Source of the DNA: Caprimulgus europaeus
Taxonomy: Eukaryota; Chordata; Aves; Caprimulgiformes; Caprimulgidae
Assembly: GCA_907165065.1 (NCBI GenBank)
Contig: OU015527.1
Location: 19,791,686 to 19,855,685 of the forward strand
Length of the DNA stretch: 64,000 nt
Direction of reading: 5' to 3'
Shown here: one piece after another, positions 1 to 13,513 of the stretch
How the letters are laid out: every line of letters begins with the position of its first letter
How positions within the stretch are numbered: the stretch's first letter is position 1
The notes under the pieces: model-generated
Told to the model about the DNA's origin: nothing
Seen by the model: only the letters and a program-made list of their open reading frames with translations
Database searches by the model: none
Made by a program: the position numbers and the translations under genes

Positions 1-298
1 TGGGTGTTGGTCTTTACTTCCAAATAACAAGTGAAAGGACAAGAGGAAATGGCCTTAAGTTGCACCAAGGGAGGTTTAAGGTGGATATTAGGAAAAAATT
101 CTTCACTGAATGGGATGCCAAGTATTGTAACAGTCTGCCCAGGGAAGTGGTGGAATCACCATCCCTGGAGGTATTTAAAGGACATGTAGATGTGGTACTT
201 GGTGACACGTTTCAGTGGTGAACTTCGCAATGTTAGGTTTACAGTTGGACTAGATGATCATAATGGTCTTTTCCAACCAAACTATTCTATGATTCTAA
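1..298 (+). mobile_element. CR1 LINE, 3' end (cut by window edge)
   Basis: This is the last part of a CR1 non-LTR retrotransposon: the C-terminal end of ORF2 plus the short 3' UTR. Recognisable landmarks are the stretch around 81-180 corresponding to the conserved C-terminal RKxFFT...NxLPxEVVxSPSLE region of CR1 ORF2, the phrase 'ggactagatgatc' near 247-259, and the terminal 'ttctatgattct' octamer-type tail near 284-296. The reading frame is broken. The 5' part lies outside the window, so truncation cannot be judged. Confidence 0.85.
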
Positions 299-388
299 GT
301 TCCATTCCTGCTGAGGATCAATAACTCTGAGAGATGTCAATTATTTTTGAAATGGATACATATTTTGAACAGCTAGGCAGTATAACAG

Positions 389-526
389 TTCTTCTCTTCT
401 CTTCTCTTCTCTTCTCTTCTCTTCTCTTCTCTTCTCTTCTCTTCTCTTCTCTTCTCTTCTCTTCTCTTCTCTTCTCTTCTCTTCTCTTCTCTTCTCTTCT
501 CTTCTCTTCTCTTCTCTCTTCTCTTT
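389..526. repeat. (TTCTC)n pentanucleotide microsatellite
   Basis: From 391 to 515 there are 25 uninterrupted CTTCT units, with slightly imperfect units up to about 526. One strand is pure pyrimidine and the other pure purine. The open frames through it on both strands (serine/leucine/phenylalanine repeats one way, lysine/arginine/glutamate the other) are by-products of the repeat. It lies about 90 bp past the CR1 3' end. Confidence 0.97.
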
Positions 527-3500
527 CACCAGCTCCTCTTCATATTATTAATTTATTTTCTAATGGAAGTGCTTACAACATGTAAATTTAAGTATCTAGC
601 ACTGAAAATCTTCAAGGACAGAGCTATACTTTTCTAGATATTTATAACAGGAAAAGTACTCTTATTCTTACATTTGAGAACAGAAATTTATTAGTACAAT
701 TACAAACAGATGTTTAAATACACACTTAAGTAGGTTTTTCAACTATTTTTTTCAAGATTAAGTAATCTGAGCAAGACAGGAAATCATCACAATTAAGACT
801 TCCATTTAAAAAATATTTTATGCATACGTATGGTTGGATAAATCCTTGGATTGATTTTGCGCTCAACTCCCAAACACAATTGGGGATATTCATTCTGTAT
901 GAAATAGAGATGTTAATGTAGAATGAGGAAAGACTTCCTCACACTCAAGTAAAGGTACAGAAAGTACACATATCTTTTGGCAAACAGATAATCTGCTAGA
1001 AAGGTCTGTTTCTGACTTGTGATGGTTGTAACCCATCTAAGCAACCTACCACAAAGATTGTGACAAACTGTAGGAAATATAGCTTGAAAGCAGAGTATTT
1101 GACAAACTTTTTGGCAGAATAAAAACTTCTAGGTAAAATCAATTAATCAAAAAGAGAAGTTGCTTCTCTCTGCATGTGAATGGAATTGGGTTTTTTCTAA
1201 TATTTTTTCTAAATGACGGTCAGTCACAAGAGAAGTCTGTAGCAAGCATGACAAGGAGAGAACTAATACCTAGCCAGTGAGTCCAGCTGTATGCTATGTC
1301 ATATTTATATCTTGACCAAGAGAAGTATAATTTGTTTTTTTTAGAGTTCTGGTACTCGGACATGGACTTAACTTCATCTGTTAAGACCTCATTCAAAGCA
1401 TGTATTCACACTAAAATCATGAGAGCAGACCAAAAGGGCTGACACTGACCAGCTACTGATACTGGAAGCTGCAGCAAAGGACGATATAAGGAGTCATCAA
1501 GGACATCTGTTAACCTTGTACCTGCACAAGCATACAGTCTCATAGCAGGCAGGGCAACTAACTGAGAATGGCAGGCTCTGTGAGTAGTCATATCTTCTTC
1601 CTTCCTCAACACCGTATTTTGCTGCATTGATCATCACCACCATCTTCATTGTAATAATTTTATGCAGTTTATGTTCCATATTGCTGTGAATGTGTCTAAC
1701 TTAATTTATTCTTGGTATTGATGTGATAAAAAATGCAAAGAAACATGAAGATTTTGTACTTCTCTCTTCTAATTCTGAACACCATTCCACATAACTCCTC
1801 CTCCCAAAGCCTGAAAAAGTTGATCAGCTCAGCAGTAGAGTTAGAAAGTAAACCCACATGTCTCTCTTTCAGAAACAACATGCCACCAGCAACCTCAAAG
1901 AAGTCCATCTAATAGTTAGGATTCATGAATAAACAGGTCATATAGAAGCTGACTTGGGAATTCAGAGACCACCGGTAATGCCCGTTTCATGACTTGCAGG
2001 ACATTTCAATATGCAGCATAAAAAAACCACAACTGCAAATGAAACTGGTAGTTGCTTCATGTGCAACAAACACATCAGTACCAACTGTCTATGAGGAAAA
2101 AAACTTCTGCAAAGTCATCCCTTGGCCTCATTTTTCAAAGGCATTATGTATTTTATGTGGCAACTTCTGAACACCCAAACTTGGTAACTGAAGACCCTGT
2201 TGTCAGACATACTCATCTGCAATTCTTACTGGAGCAAAAAAATAATCCAAATTAGAACCTTTATAAAAGTCAGGCCTACCTTTTAGAACATGAGAAATGA
2301 AGAGTTTGGACAACTGTTGAATGTCTACCAAATAAGAAATATTCAAACCAATATACTGAAATCCAACCTGGCTCCTTCTGAAACACCAGTGTTAAGCATA
2401 ATTTCTGAAGGGTCATAAGAAGAAACAGTTCAAGAAATTCTACCAAGAAAAGCTTGCGATTGAACACTACACTCCACGAGAGGCAACCTACTCAACAGCA
2501 TTACCTTCTCTGTCCTTATCACAAGCGGCTTTTTTGGTGGTCAGGGGCAGTTGTATCATCAGTTTGTTTCTTCAGCCAGGTAGATAGTAGGGCTTCTACT
2601 GCCTTGTAGAGATTTATTTGGAGTATTCATAACAGTAAAAATTACATGTAAGAGCCAGAAAGGTGAACACACAACTCACATGAGCTGCTCACATCACTGA
2701 TAGCTGAGTTTCAAATTAGTCATGCTGTGTAGGTAAGTCTACTCTCTGCAGAAATCTGTTACTGCTCCTTTCCAACTTTATATGCTATCATTTGACAGCC
2801 TAATGTTGTTCCTTGAATGCCATCTAATTCATGCAGTTTTGAAAGTCAGCAATGCAGAGAGTAAAGCAGTGCCAGCAAGCTAGCAGAAACCAAATACCTC
2901 ACAAGATATTTTAGTACGTTATTTAAATATATTCAGCATCCATGGAAATGTCACATTATTCCATGAGAAATTACTATGGTGATGTGAAAGAGCAAAACCA
3001 TTATTTTAACTATACGTGCAATTAATTCAAATCTTATGAGGAATTTCAGGAAATAAAATGTTTTTTAAAAGGGCAATATGATCCCATATTTTCATTTCTT
3101 TACCTAATATCCATGATCTTTTATAAAATATGTAACAATAACAGCAATGGAGAGTGTTATCTATTTGTCTTTAAAGTCACCTCTATACTTACAGGAAAAG
3201 AATGTACTTACCACTATGTGCAATATCAGCCAAAATTTTACAGAGGGCCTCCCTGATGGATTGTGTTGTTTTAATAAGTTAAAGCTTTCTGAGTGCACTT
3301 TATCTGTTAATATGTGGTATATAAATACATATAATCTGCATACTTCAGTAACAGTATACATAATTTTGTTAACAGAATTTTTAAGTATCTATCTGCTCCA
3401 AAGAACAATGGAAATAAATATTTTTTTTTTCTCCTTAGATTTTTTGATCTGTAAAGACAAGAAAAGAACAAAGTGTTATTCATAGATTGAAATATACCAT

Positions 3501-4325
3501 TAAATGTATTTGTAGATATGATCACTAGATCCAAAATATATTTATGATTCCATGATAAAAACTTCATAGAGGTAAAATCAATCATATAAGATTAATCTAT
3601 CCTTTCTTTTAATTAATTTCATTTTTAACCTCAGGTTCCAATTGAGAAAGAATCCGTACAAGCAAAGATCAAGGTATTGTCTATACTGTCTCTCAAGAAT
3701 ACTTTGGCCTTTTTGTCAGAAGTAACTGCTTCTCAGTCTTGCTCTATGCAAGTTCAACAATAAGAAAATGACATACAGTCAATGGTTGTTGTCTATTCTT
3801 AATTATAAATATATAAGTCTTTAACAAACAGCACAAGGATACCGAATATTCCTCCTTTCAAGCAACCTAGTTCTTAAAAGTCTGTGATCTGTATCAGCCT
3901 TCCTAATTCTCTTCGTATTCATTGCGACAAAAGGCTTTTCAGCTGTGTTGCTGTCATTTACATTCATGGCTCTTAAGATCAGGGCTGGATTTTTTTTATA
4001 TTACTGCACCAGTAAACACAATGAAACTTTACTTTTGGTAATATTGAAATATATGTACTATAGAGCAGTAAAAAGTATCTAAATGTGTAATAACTAAATA
4101 TATTAATAAATTAATGCATACTATTAAATGCATTTATGGATGGGATAATTTGATCCAAAACATATTTAACAATTTAACATTGTAAATTTCAGAGGTAAAT
4201 ATAAAGAGTAATGTATTTACATATATTTATATATTTCTACTAGTTTATCAAAACATCTAAGTACCAATGAAGCTGAAATCTACACATTCTACTAAAATAG
4301 TGCCCCACTGAGGAAGTTCTTAACT
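527..4325. other. AT-rich DNA without recognisable gene or element
   Basis: Only short, low-complexity open frames occur on either strand, and none resembles a known protein. The stretch is AT-rich throughout. The one structure noticed is a weak, diverged direct similarity between about 3495-3585 and 4122-4205, listed as a finding. Confidence 0.7.
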
Positions 4326-5867
<1,542 letters not shown>

Positions 5868-7350
5868 GCTTCATATTTGAGAAGTCCTGGCAGTCTGGTG
5901 AAGTTCCCACAGACTGGAAAAAGGGGAACATAACCCTCATTTTAAAAAGGGAAATAAGGAAGACCCGGGGAACTACAGGCTCGTCAGTCTCACCTTAGTG
6001 CCAGGCAAGATCATGGAGGAGATACTCCTAGAAACTATGCTAAGGCAGATGGAGAATGAGAAGGTGATTGGTGACAACCAACATGGCTTCACCAGGGGCA
6101 AATAGTGCCTGACCAATCTGGTGGCCTTTTATGATGGGGTCACAACATTGGTGGACAAGGCCAAAGCAACTGATGTCATCTACCTGGACTTGTGCAAGGC
6201 GTTTGACACTGTCCCGCATGGCATCCTTGTCTCCAAATTGGAAACATGTGGGTTTGATGGATGGACCACTCGATGGATAAGGAACTGGCTGGATGGTCGT
6301 ACTCAGAGTTGTGGTCAACAGCTCAGTGTCCAGGTGGAAACCAGTGATGAGTGGTGTCCCTCAAGGTTCGTTATTGGGACTGGTGTTGTCCAACATCTTT
6401 GTCAGTGGCATGGACAGTGGGATCAAGTGCACCCTCAGCAAGTTTGCTGATGACACCAAGCTGAGTGGTGCAGTTGACACACTGGAGGGGCGGGATGCCA
6501 TCCAGAGGGACCTTGACAGGCTTGAGAGGTGGGCCTGTGCCAACCTCATAAAGTTCAACAAGGCCAAATGCAAGGTCCTGCACCTGGGTCGGGCAACCCC
6601 AAGTACAAATACAGGCTGGGCAATGAGTGGCTTGAGACCAACTCTGAAGAGAAGGACCTGGGAGTGGTGGTAGAGGAGAAGTTCAACATGAGCCGGCAAT
6701 GTGCGCTTGCAGCCCAGAAAACCAACCGTATCCTGGGCTGCATCAAGAGAAGCATGGCCAGCAGGTCGAAAGAGATAATTCTCCCTCTGTACTCCGCTCT
6801 CGTAAGGCCCCACCTGTAGTACTGTGTCCAGTTCTGGAGCCCCCAACACAAGAGAGACACCGACCTGTTAGAATGAATCCAGAGGAGGGCCATGAAGATG
6901 ATCCAAGGGCTGGAGCACCTCTCCTACGAGGACAAGCTGAGAGAGTTGGGGCTGTTCAGCCTCAAGAAGAGACAGCTCCGGGGAGATCTTATAGCAGCAT
7001 TCCAATATCTGAAGGGGCTGTACAAGAAAGCTGGGGAGGGACTTTTCACAAGGGCAGTTAATGACAGGACGAGGGGAAATGGCTTTTAGCTGAAAGAGGG
7101 GAGGTTTAGATTAGGTATGAGGAAGAAATTCTTCACTCTGAGTGTGGTGAGACACTGGAACAGGTTGCCCAAGGAAGTTGTGGATGCCCCCTCCCTGGAA
7201 CTGTTCAAGGCCAGGCTGGATGAGGCTTTGAGCAACCTGGTCTAGTGGAAGGTGTCCCTGCTCATGGCAGGGGGGTTGGAGCTAGATGATCTTTAAGGTC
7301 CCTTCCAACCCAAACCATTCTATGATTCTATGATTCTATGATTCTATGAT
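5868..7350 (+). mobile_element. CR1 LINE, 5'-truncated, degenerate ORF2
   Basis: The element enters within ORF2 ([19 protein letters not shown] near 5868-5930). It continues through the reverse-transcriptase palm: YLDLCKAFD at about 6180-6210, a damaged VPQG block near 6355-6370, and FADDTKLSG near 6443-6470. Then come the C-terminal blocks ([40 protein letters not shown]). The frame is broken several times, including a stop after VRPHL at 6817-6819 and frame changes near 6000, 6300 and 6600. The 3' UTR carries 'ggagctagatgatctt' and ends in four ATTCTATG-type octamers (7318-7350), the normal CR1 terminus. It is a dead copy. Its truncated 5' end directly abuts the oppositely oriented ERAL1 pseudogene. 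Confidence 0.95.
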
Positions 7351-10300
7351 ACTGTCAGTTGCTTGAAACACTCAATGAAAATTCTTTATCTACTTCTGAA
7401 CTAAATAACCTATTTAAGACAAAACTGTTCCTGTAAGTTCTTTCTCTCAAACATATTTTATCGTTTCAGCATAGCTAAGTATAGCTAGATAAATTAAAGG
7501 GAAAAAAATGAGTTATTCTTCTATCTCTGGTTACTACAATATATTTTTCTCTAATAAAATCATTGCTTTAAAACTTAAGCAAAATAGAACGGAACATTCC
7601 CTTAAAAGAAAGAATACAACTCTAAATAATGCAAAATTCCTCAGGTTGGAGGATCTTAACTTCCATATCATAGAATGAAAAGATATATCAGCTTATAGGC
7701 ACACTGCATAGTATTCCTCCTGACAAAAAGTCAAGAACCTCATTAACTCTGACTTCACACTTTGAATTTCAGTTATGCTTCATAGTAGAGACGCTTTCCT
7801 GAATCAAGACTGTACTGTAAGATAGGATACTTGAATCTAAAAAAAAGCAAACTGTTTTAAAATGGTTTAAGCATTTGGCTACAATTTGAGTTTATAAACT
7901 ATGTCTCAAAGATACAGATCTAAATGATATGTTACTTTGATTTAAATGGCCTTTGATCCAGACCAGTATGACTACATTAAATCAAATAATATTCTCTTCT
8001 ATTTAGTTCAAGTTCTTTAGATCAGAATATTACAAATGGAGGAGGTGAAATAGTGTCTTTCCATGTAGTGAATGTTTCTTCAAAGTAATTCAAAGACATA
8101 GAAATAATGAATACAAAAATTTCTAGAGGGAAAATTTTACTATTTCTGTAGATGCACCAATCAGCATCAAAACTGTGACCTGGGTATTATCAACATCTAC
8201 TTAGGATTCTGCTCCACAAAGCCAGTCCGAGCCTAAACTTAAACCTTTTATTTTCTCTACCATTTATTTTCTTTGCCTTTTAGTTTCTCTGCCATTGTTT
8301 TTTACACATAAACTCCCTTCTCAAAAATAAACTGTTCTTTACTAACTTTTTTGTTTGACATTCTTGCCTGTAGACTGTGTCTGCAGGAAGGCTTGACATC
8401 TGACCAGATTACTTTGGTATCCATCTACCTTAGATTTGATGGAATTTACTAATGGAGCCTATGATCTTTATCTTTCTGTGGAGCCAGAATGGGTGATGTT
8501 CAATCTCTGCGTTCAATTTCCATGCTAAAGACTCAAGATGATGAGACAGTTGTCTCGGTCATGTCATGTTTGAAACAGGGGTGGAAATGAAGCTGGCAGC
8601 TGGCATGAGAGGAGCATAAATAGAATTATCCAAGGGTAATTGTACCAGAGAAAGATGCCCTTGTACATTTAGGTAGAAGATAATAAAACATTTTTCTTTC
8701 TAAACCACCGAAATTTTTAAAAGGCTTAGCTTATAAGTAATGTGTTGTACTTTGCAATAGGAGGGCGAAGCTACATCCTCTTAAAGTGGGAAACGCATGT
8801 TTTGTTAAAGTGTGAAACGTATGTTTTTTTACAGTAGGAAACTGTGGCTCATTCCAACTTCCTTGCACACAGTACCTGGAGTTCACATAGAGGAGATAAA
8901 ACACATGACACTGTGTCACATAAACTTGGAGAAAGCACAGATTTATATATTTCAGTGAGGGTCTACATTATCTTGGGAAGCAAGCTATCATCTGGCAGAT
9001 AACAAAATTTGTAGTCTCTTTGCTGTTTACTGCTTATTCTGTAATATTCACAGAGAATTAAGCCCTCTCTCAAATGAAAAAAAAAATGAGAGCACATTGA
9101 CAGCTGCTAATGTGTAAGTATCCAAATTCTGAATAGGCAAGCTAGATTCAACAGGGAGGGTCAGCTCATAAAGAAAGCCTTATTTTATACTGATATTCTC
9201 CTCTGTTGCTCTTCATTTGCATATGCCTGAGTTACTTGGAAGAGAGAAAAAATGCTTAAAAAATTGTCTAAATCTGTAATAATTTAGTGCTTTTCACCAA
9301 ACAAATACTAACCTGATACAAAAGTTCAAACATACTAAACAGTTGAACGTCTGTCGTGATGAGCTTTGCACCTTTAAGTAGCTCATTTGCTTGAAAAACA
9401 GAAGCTATGCTTAGGATGTTAACTGTGCTTCTTAATGCTACAGAACTATCTAGGAGTTCAGTAAACGGATGCTCAAGAATGCAAGGGAGAAGACAAATCC
9501 TTTGCTCAGTGAGAGGAAATATAATGCTATATCAAACAAATAATTTTCTGCAAAAGACTTTTTCCAACAGAAAACCTCACATTCAAATAATGAAACTGTA
9601 GTTCTAAAGTTTACATGACCTCTATATTCCAAAAACCTGTTGAGCCTACACATAACCTCAGAGGATGCTTTTCAAAATTTTGCAATGGGGGACACATCTT
9701 CTTCCGACCATAGCTTGTTGTAAGTCCTCATGGCTCTTTATTAATCCATATTAAAATAAACAGGCACAGCAAGGAAAATTTTCATAGGAGAATGCACAAG
9801 TGCTCTTACAAAGCTTTTGATTTTCCTTCACCCAGAAATTGCTTAGATCTGATTAAAAGCTTTTCCATGCTAAAGACTCAAGTTAAAACTTCATTGACAA
9901 CCATTCTACTTTAGAAAATTAAAATACTATTTTAAATAAAAGTAAAACTGTCCTGTACAGCATGGAATTGAAGGTTCAGAAACTAGAGGATTCATATTTA
10001 TTTTAAGTATTTTCTGTGGCTATTTGATAGACTTCTTCCAGTACATGAGATTTAAAGGGTGACTTTCCTTTCAAAACATTTCTAGAAACATGACATAAAG
10101 CAAAAGGAAAATTTCTGAGAACCAAATAATCCTGAAATCTTGACTCTACACTTTTAGTATCAGTACTTAGATACTTCATGTTACTCAAACAAAATAAGCA
10201 GATCTCTTCAAATTCAGTAACTCCCTTTCACTCCCACAAAATTTTTTTCTACTGATAAGGAAATTGTGTGGGTGGGGGAGTTAGTAAGCTACGAGGTTAC

Positions 10301-10740
10301 TGAGGGACCATGCACCTTCTGCTTAATCAAATGCTCACAGTTTTAAAGCTTTTTAAAAACAAACAACCACTTAAATCCTGGTCTTTGCAAATGGTACCAG
10401 GCAGGAAAAATTGCATGTAGCTTTTAATTGGAAAAAGAATTAGTGAAGTAGAAACCTACAAAAGAATCTGAAAAAATGTCATTTATTTGAACACCAGCTT
10501 TTTTAAATTATAAAAAGTATTACAAGATACTAAGGGTAATGAATCCTTCCTGTGCCAAATTTAGTAGAAGTTCAGTCTATACTGCCATTATAACCAAATT
10601 TGAGGTAGAGGAAACTTCTGGTCACATTGTAAGTGAAGTTAAAGGAAAAAAAAAAGCAGTAACATCAAGAAAATGGGGCCAACTCTGGAATAAGGCTTTT
10701 CTCATTATCAGATTTTTTAAAAGTCTAAGTCACTGTTTGT

Positions 10741-10779
10741 AGAGTCTGACAGTTCTTACAAGAGTCTGACAGTTCTTTA
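10741..10779. repeat. 20-bp tandem duplication (two copies)
   Basis: AGAGTCTGACAGTTCTT occurs at 10741-10757 and again at 10761-10777 with a period of 20 bp. This is a simple local duplication. Confidence 0.9.
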
Positions 10780-13470
10780 CTTCTTGTTTGAAGTAAAAAT
10801 GAATGTATTCTTCTCCAGCTGAGAAGTATGTAAATTGCTCCCACCCTTACTGATTTATTGTAAATTGCCCTTACTCCCTCTTACTGATTAAGTTAGCAAA
10901 TTTATCCTGAGGTCAAAGGTGTTACTTGAATGTAAAAATAGTAAAACGGAGAGAAGAACCAGACCTACACATTAAGATAGATGATTTTATAGCATTTCTA
11001 ACTGTAAACAGAACAAGTTCTGTATGAGCTTATCTCTTATTTACAATAGTTTTTTCTCTCTCAGGTGGATTTAATAAAAAATCAGTGGTACTGCAGGGCA
11101 ACAACAAAATCTCCTCTCAGCCCAGCTTTCTACTTTCATAAAATGTGTAGGAGCTCCACAAGGTTCAGAGTCAAACTTAGTGGAAACTGGCAGTTGGGGT
11201 CAAAAAGATCTTAAGCAAGGAGAAAAAATTAAGTACATGCTGTACAACAGTAAAGCATAGGCTTTATTTTACTATACTTTTGTGTGCTATCCTAGCAAAT
11301 TTGTACACCTATTGCTAGCTTTTCACCTTGACTGAGCTTACTGTCCTCTTGTAATACTCTACAGAGGCCAGTTCAGTTCAGAAACAGGCCCAAATTCCTC
11401 ATAAATTTGTGCAATGTACTTGACTGGAAAAGCTTTCAACAGCTTTTAATCAACTCAAATGCTATGCAAAAGGCACTTTTCTTATCACTAGACTCTTATT
11501 TTCCTCTAGAGAGCTTTCAAATTGTGATTGAAATACTGATTTATAAAAAGAAAAAATATTAGCACAACGTAAGCATCACCTTAGAATACTTCTATTTAAT
11601 AAGCTGGTCTGTGTCTGGTTTGCACAGCTGGCTTCTACTGGGATAGCTTAAACATGACAAAATGCTGGTGATTATTATGACCTGTACCTGACCACAAAGC
11701 CAAAAGAAATTCTAGTTTTAACAGTTAGACTGTACGCATCTATGCTAACTGAGGAGATCTGTGGGTTTGGAACAATCTGTATTTTTCATGCTAAACATGC
11801 ATGGTTATTACTCAGGAATATGGGACAATCACTCTTTATAGCTGAGGTGCCACAGCAATATGATAAACTTTACAGCATTCATAGTAACAGAGAAAAAAAT
11901 ATCAATTCATCAGCTATAGGAAAATGACACCTTCATTATTTATTGTAAATAATGTAAAGTTTCATAAGTGAAATGTGACTATAGTTGTGTTATTCAGAAA
12001 CCCTCAATGAACAGCAAATGTTAATCACCATCCATACAAATGGCCTTCCTATCTGCCTTCCAGTTTGCCATTCACGCTGGAAAATAACTAAAACAAACAA
12101 CACACTTTTACATACAAATTGAAACTATTTCAGCCGAAACTGTGGTGATACAACAATTTAGAAACATTGGTATAGGTGCATGTGTGTAAACAGTCTAAAG
12201 TAGTTTCTACCTTTCTTTTTCATGTGTTTTAGATCAGATTAAATACACCATATTCAAGCTGGTGAAGACAGTCCAAAAAGATATATTTCTTTCTTCAGCT
12301 TCCTCACAACTCTGGTTATTGTTTCCAATGAAAGATGTGTAGAGATTTTCATGAGATAATATTTTTACTTGGCTTGCCTACCCTGGTCCATGCAAAAAAA
12401 AACATTGCAGAAATAATGGTTAGATTAACTTAAGTCTCAGAAAAGTTGTTTAAGTTTCATCATCTGTTTTAACTCCCTAATTTATCATTTGCAGGTTTAC
12501 TTCTCTTTAAACAGAAGTTGTTCTTTCAAGGTGTTGACTTAGGATAAAAAATAAAATTAGGACATAAAACTAGTCTAGATTGTCACTAAAGAATTCATTA
12601 TCATCAATTAAGATAGATATAAATTTTTGTTTATGCAATGTCTATTTTGTAAATACTGAAAGATTCTCAATTGAGACAAAGGAAAGAAAGATTACTGCAA
12701 CATATTGTGATTCTTGATTTTGAAGTGGTTAAATAATCACAGGGGAGAAAAAGATAGTGGACTTTTATGTGGAGCTTATTGTGATAAACTTAATGGTCTT
12801 GCACAGTAAATCATTTCAGTAAAATATGTACTGATACGAGCACTGTGTTATTCTTTGTTATTTGGACTGGTAAGAACCGTAGCTGACAAAAAAATTTACA
12901 GTGAGGACAAGAATTAGTGCCTGGATCCCAGAAGGTGCACTCCATAATTGCCTAACAAAATACACTCTAGTCTCAATGTGACAAGACTATCCATGTCTTC
13001 TTTTCTATAAAAGTTTATCTGATTTTTTTCAGTGATATGGGGTATCATTTGAGGGAATGATTTAAAACTAGGCTTCAGCTTTACAGGATCTATTATTGGC
13101 TTCCCACACCCACATCCTCTGTGTAGACTCTATTACTGAGTGGTAAGTTTGAGGCTGGAGCCCCATAGCTTCACCCTGAAATGCCTTGTACTACTCCAGT
13201 CTCGGGTTTCTCAATCTCACTCAGCATAGAGTGAATGGGAGCAGGGCACACAAGGGACATGGCAAGAAGAGGCCTCCAATCTCCACCTCTGACCTCCAAA
13301 TAAACCACAATATATCAGATGTTTCACTAGTGGGAGTATCCTGCTTTCATCCTCTGAAGAAGCCAGTGGCACTGATAATGGTATGCTGATTAGGCCTGAT
13401 TTTCTAGTGATAAGCCTAAACAAGTGAAAATGAAAAAAAATAACTTAGTCCCATTCGGGCCTTTTCTTTA

Positions 13471-13513
13471 AAAACAAACAAACAAACAAACAAACAAACA
13501 AACAAACAAACCA
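13471..13513. repeat. (CAAA)n microsatellite
   Basis: About ten AAAC units run in tandem, followed by degenerate A/C-rich sequence (CCAAAACCAC...). A shorter tract of the same motif lies near 17655-17675. Confidence 0.95.

Noticed and set aside
334..585. Open frames on both strands across the TTCTC repeat
   Set aside because: They exist only because the pentamer has no stop in several frames. The protein would be pure low-complexity repeat.
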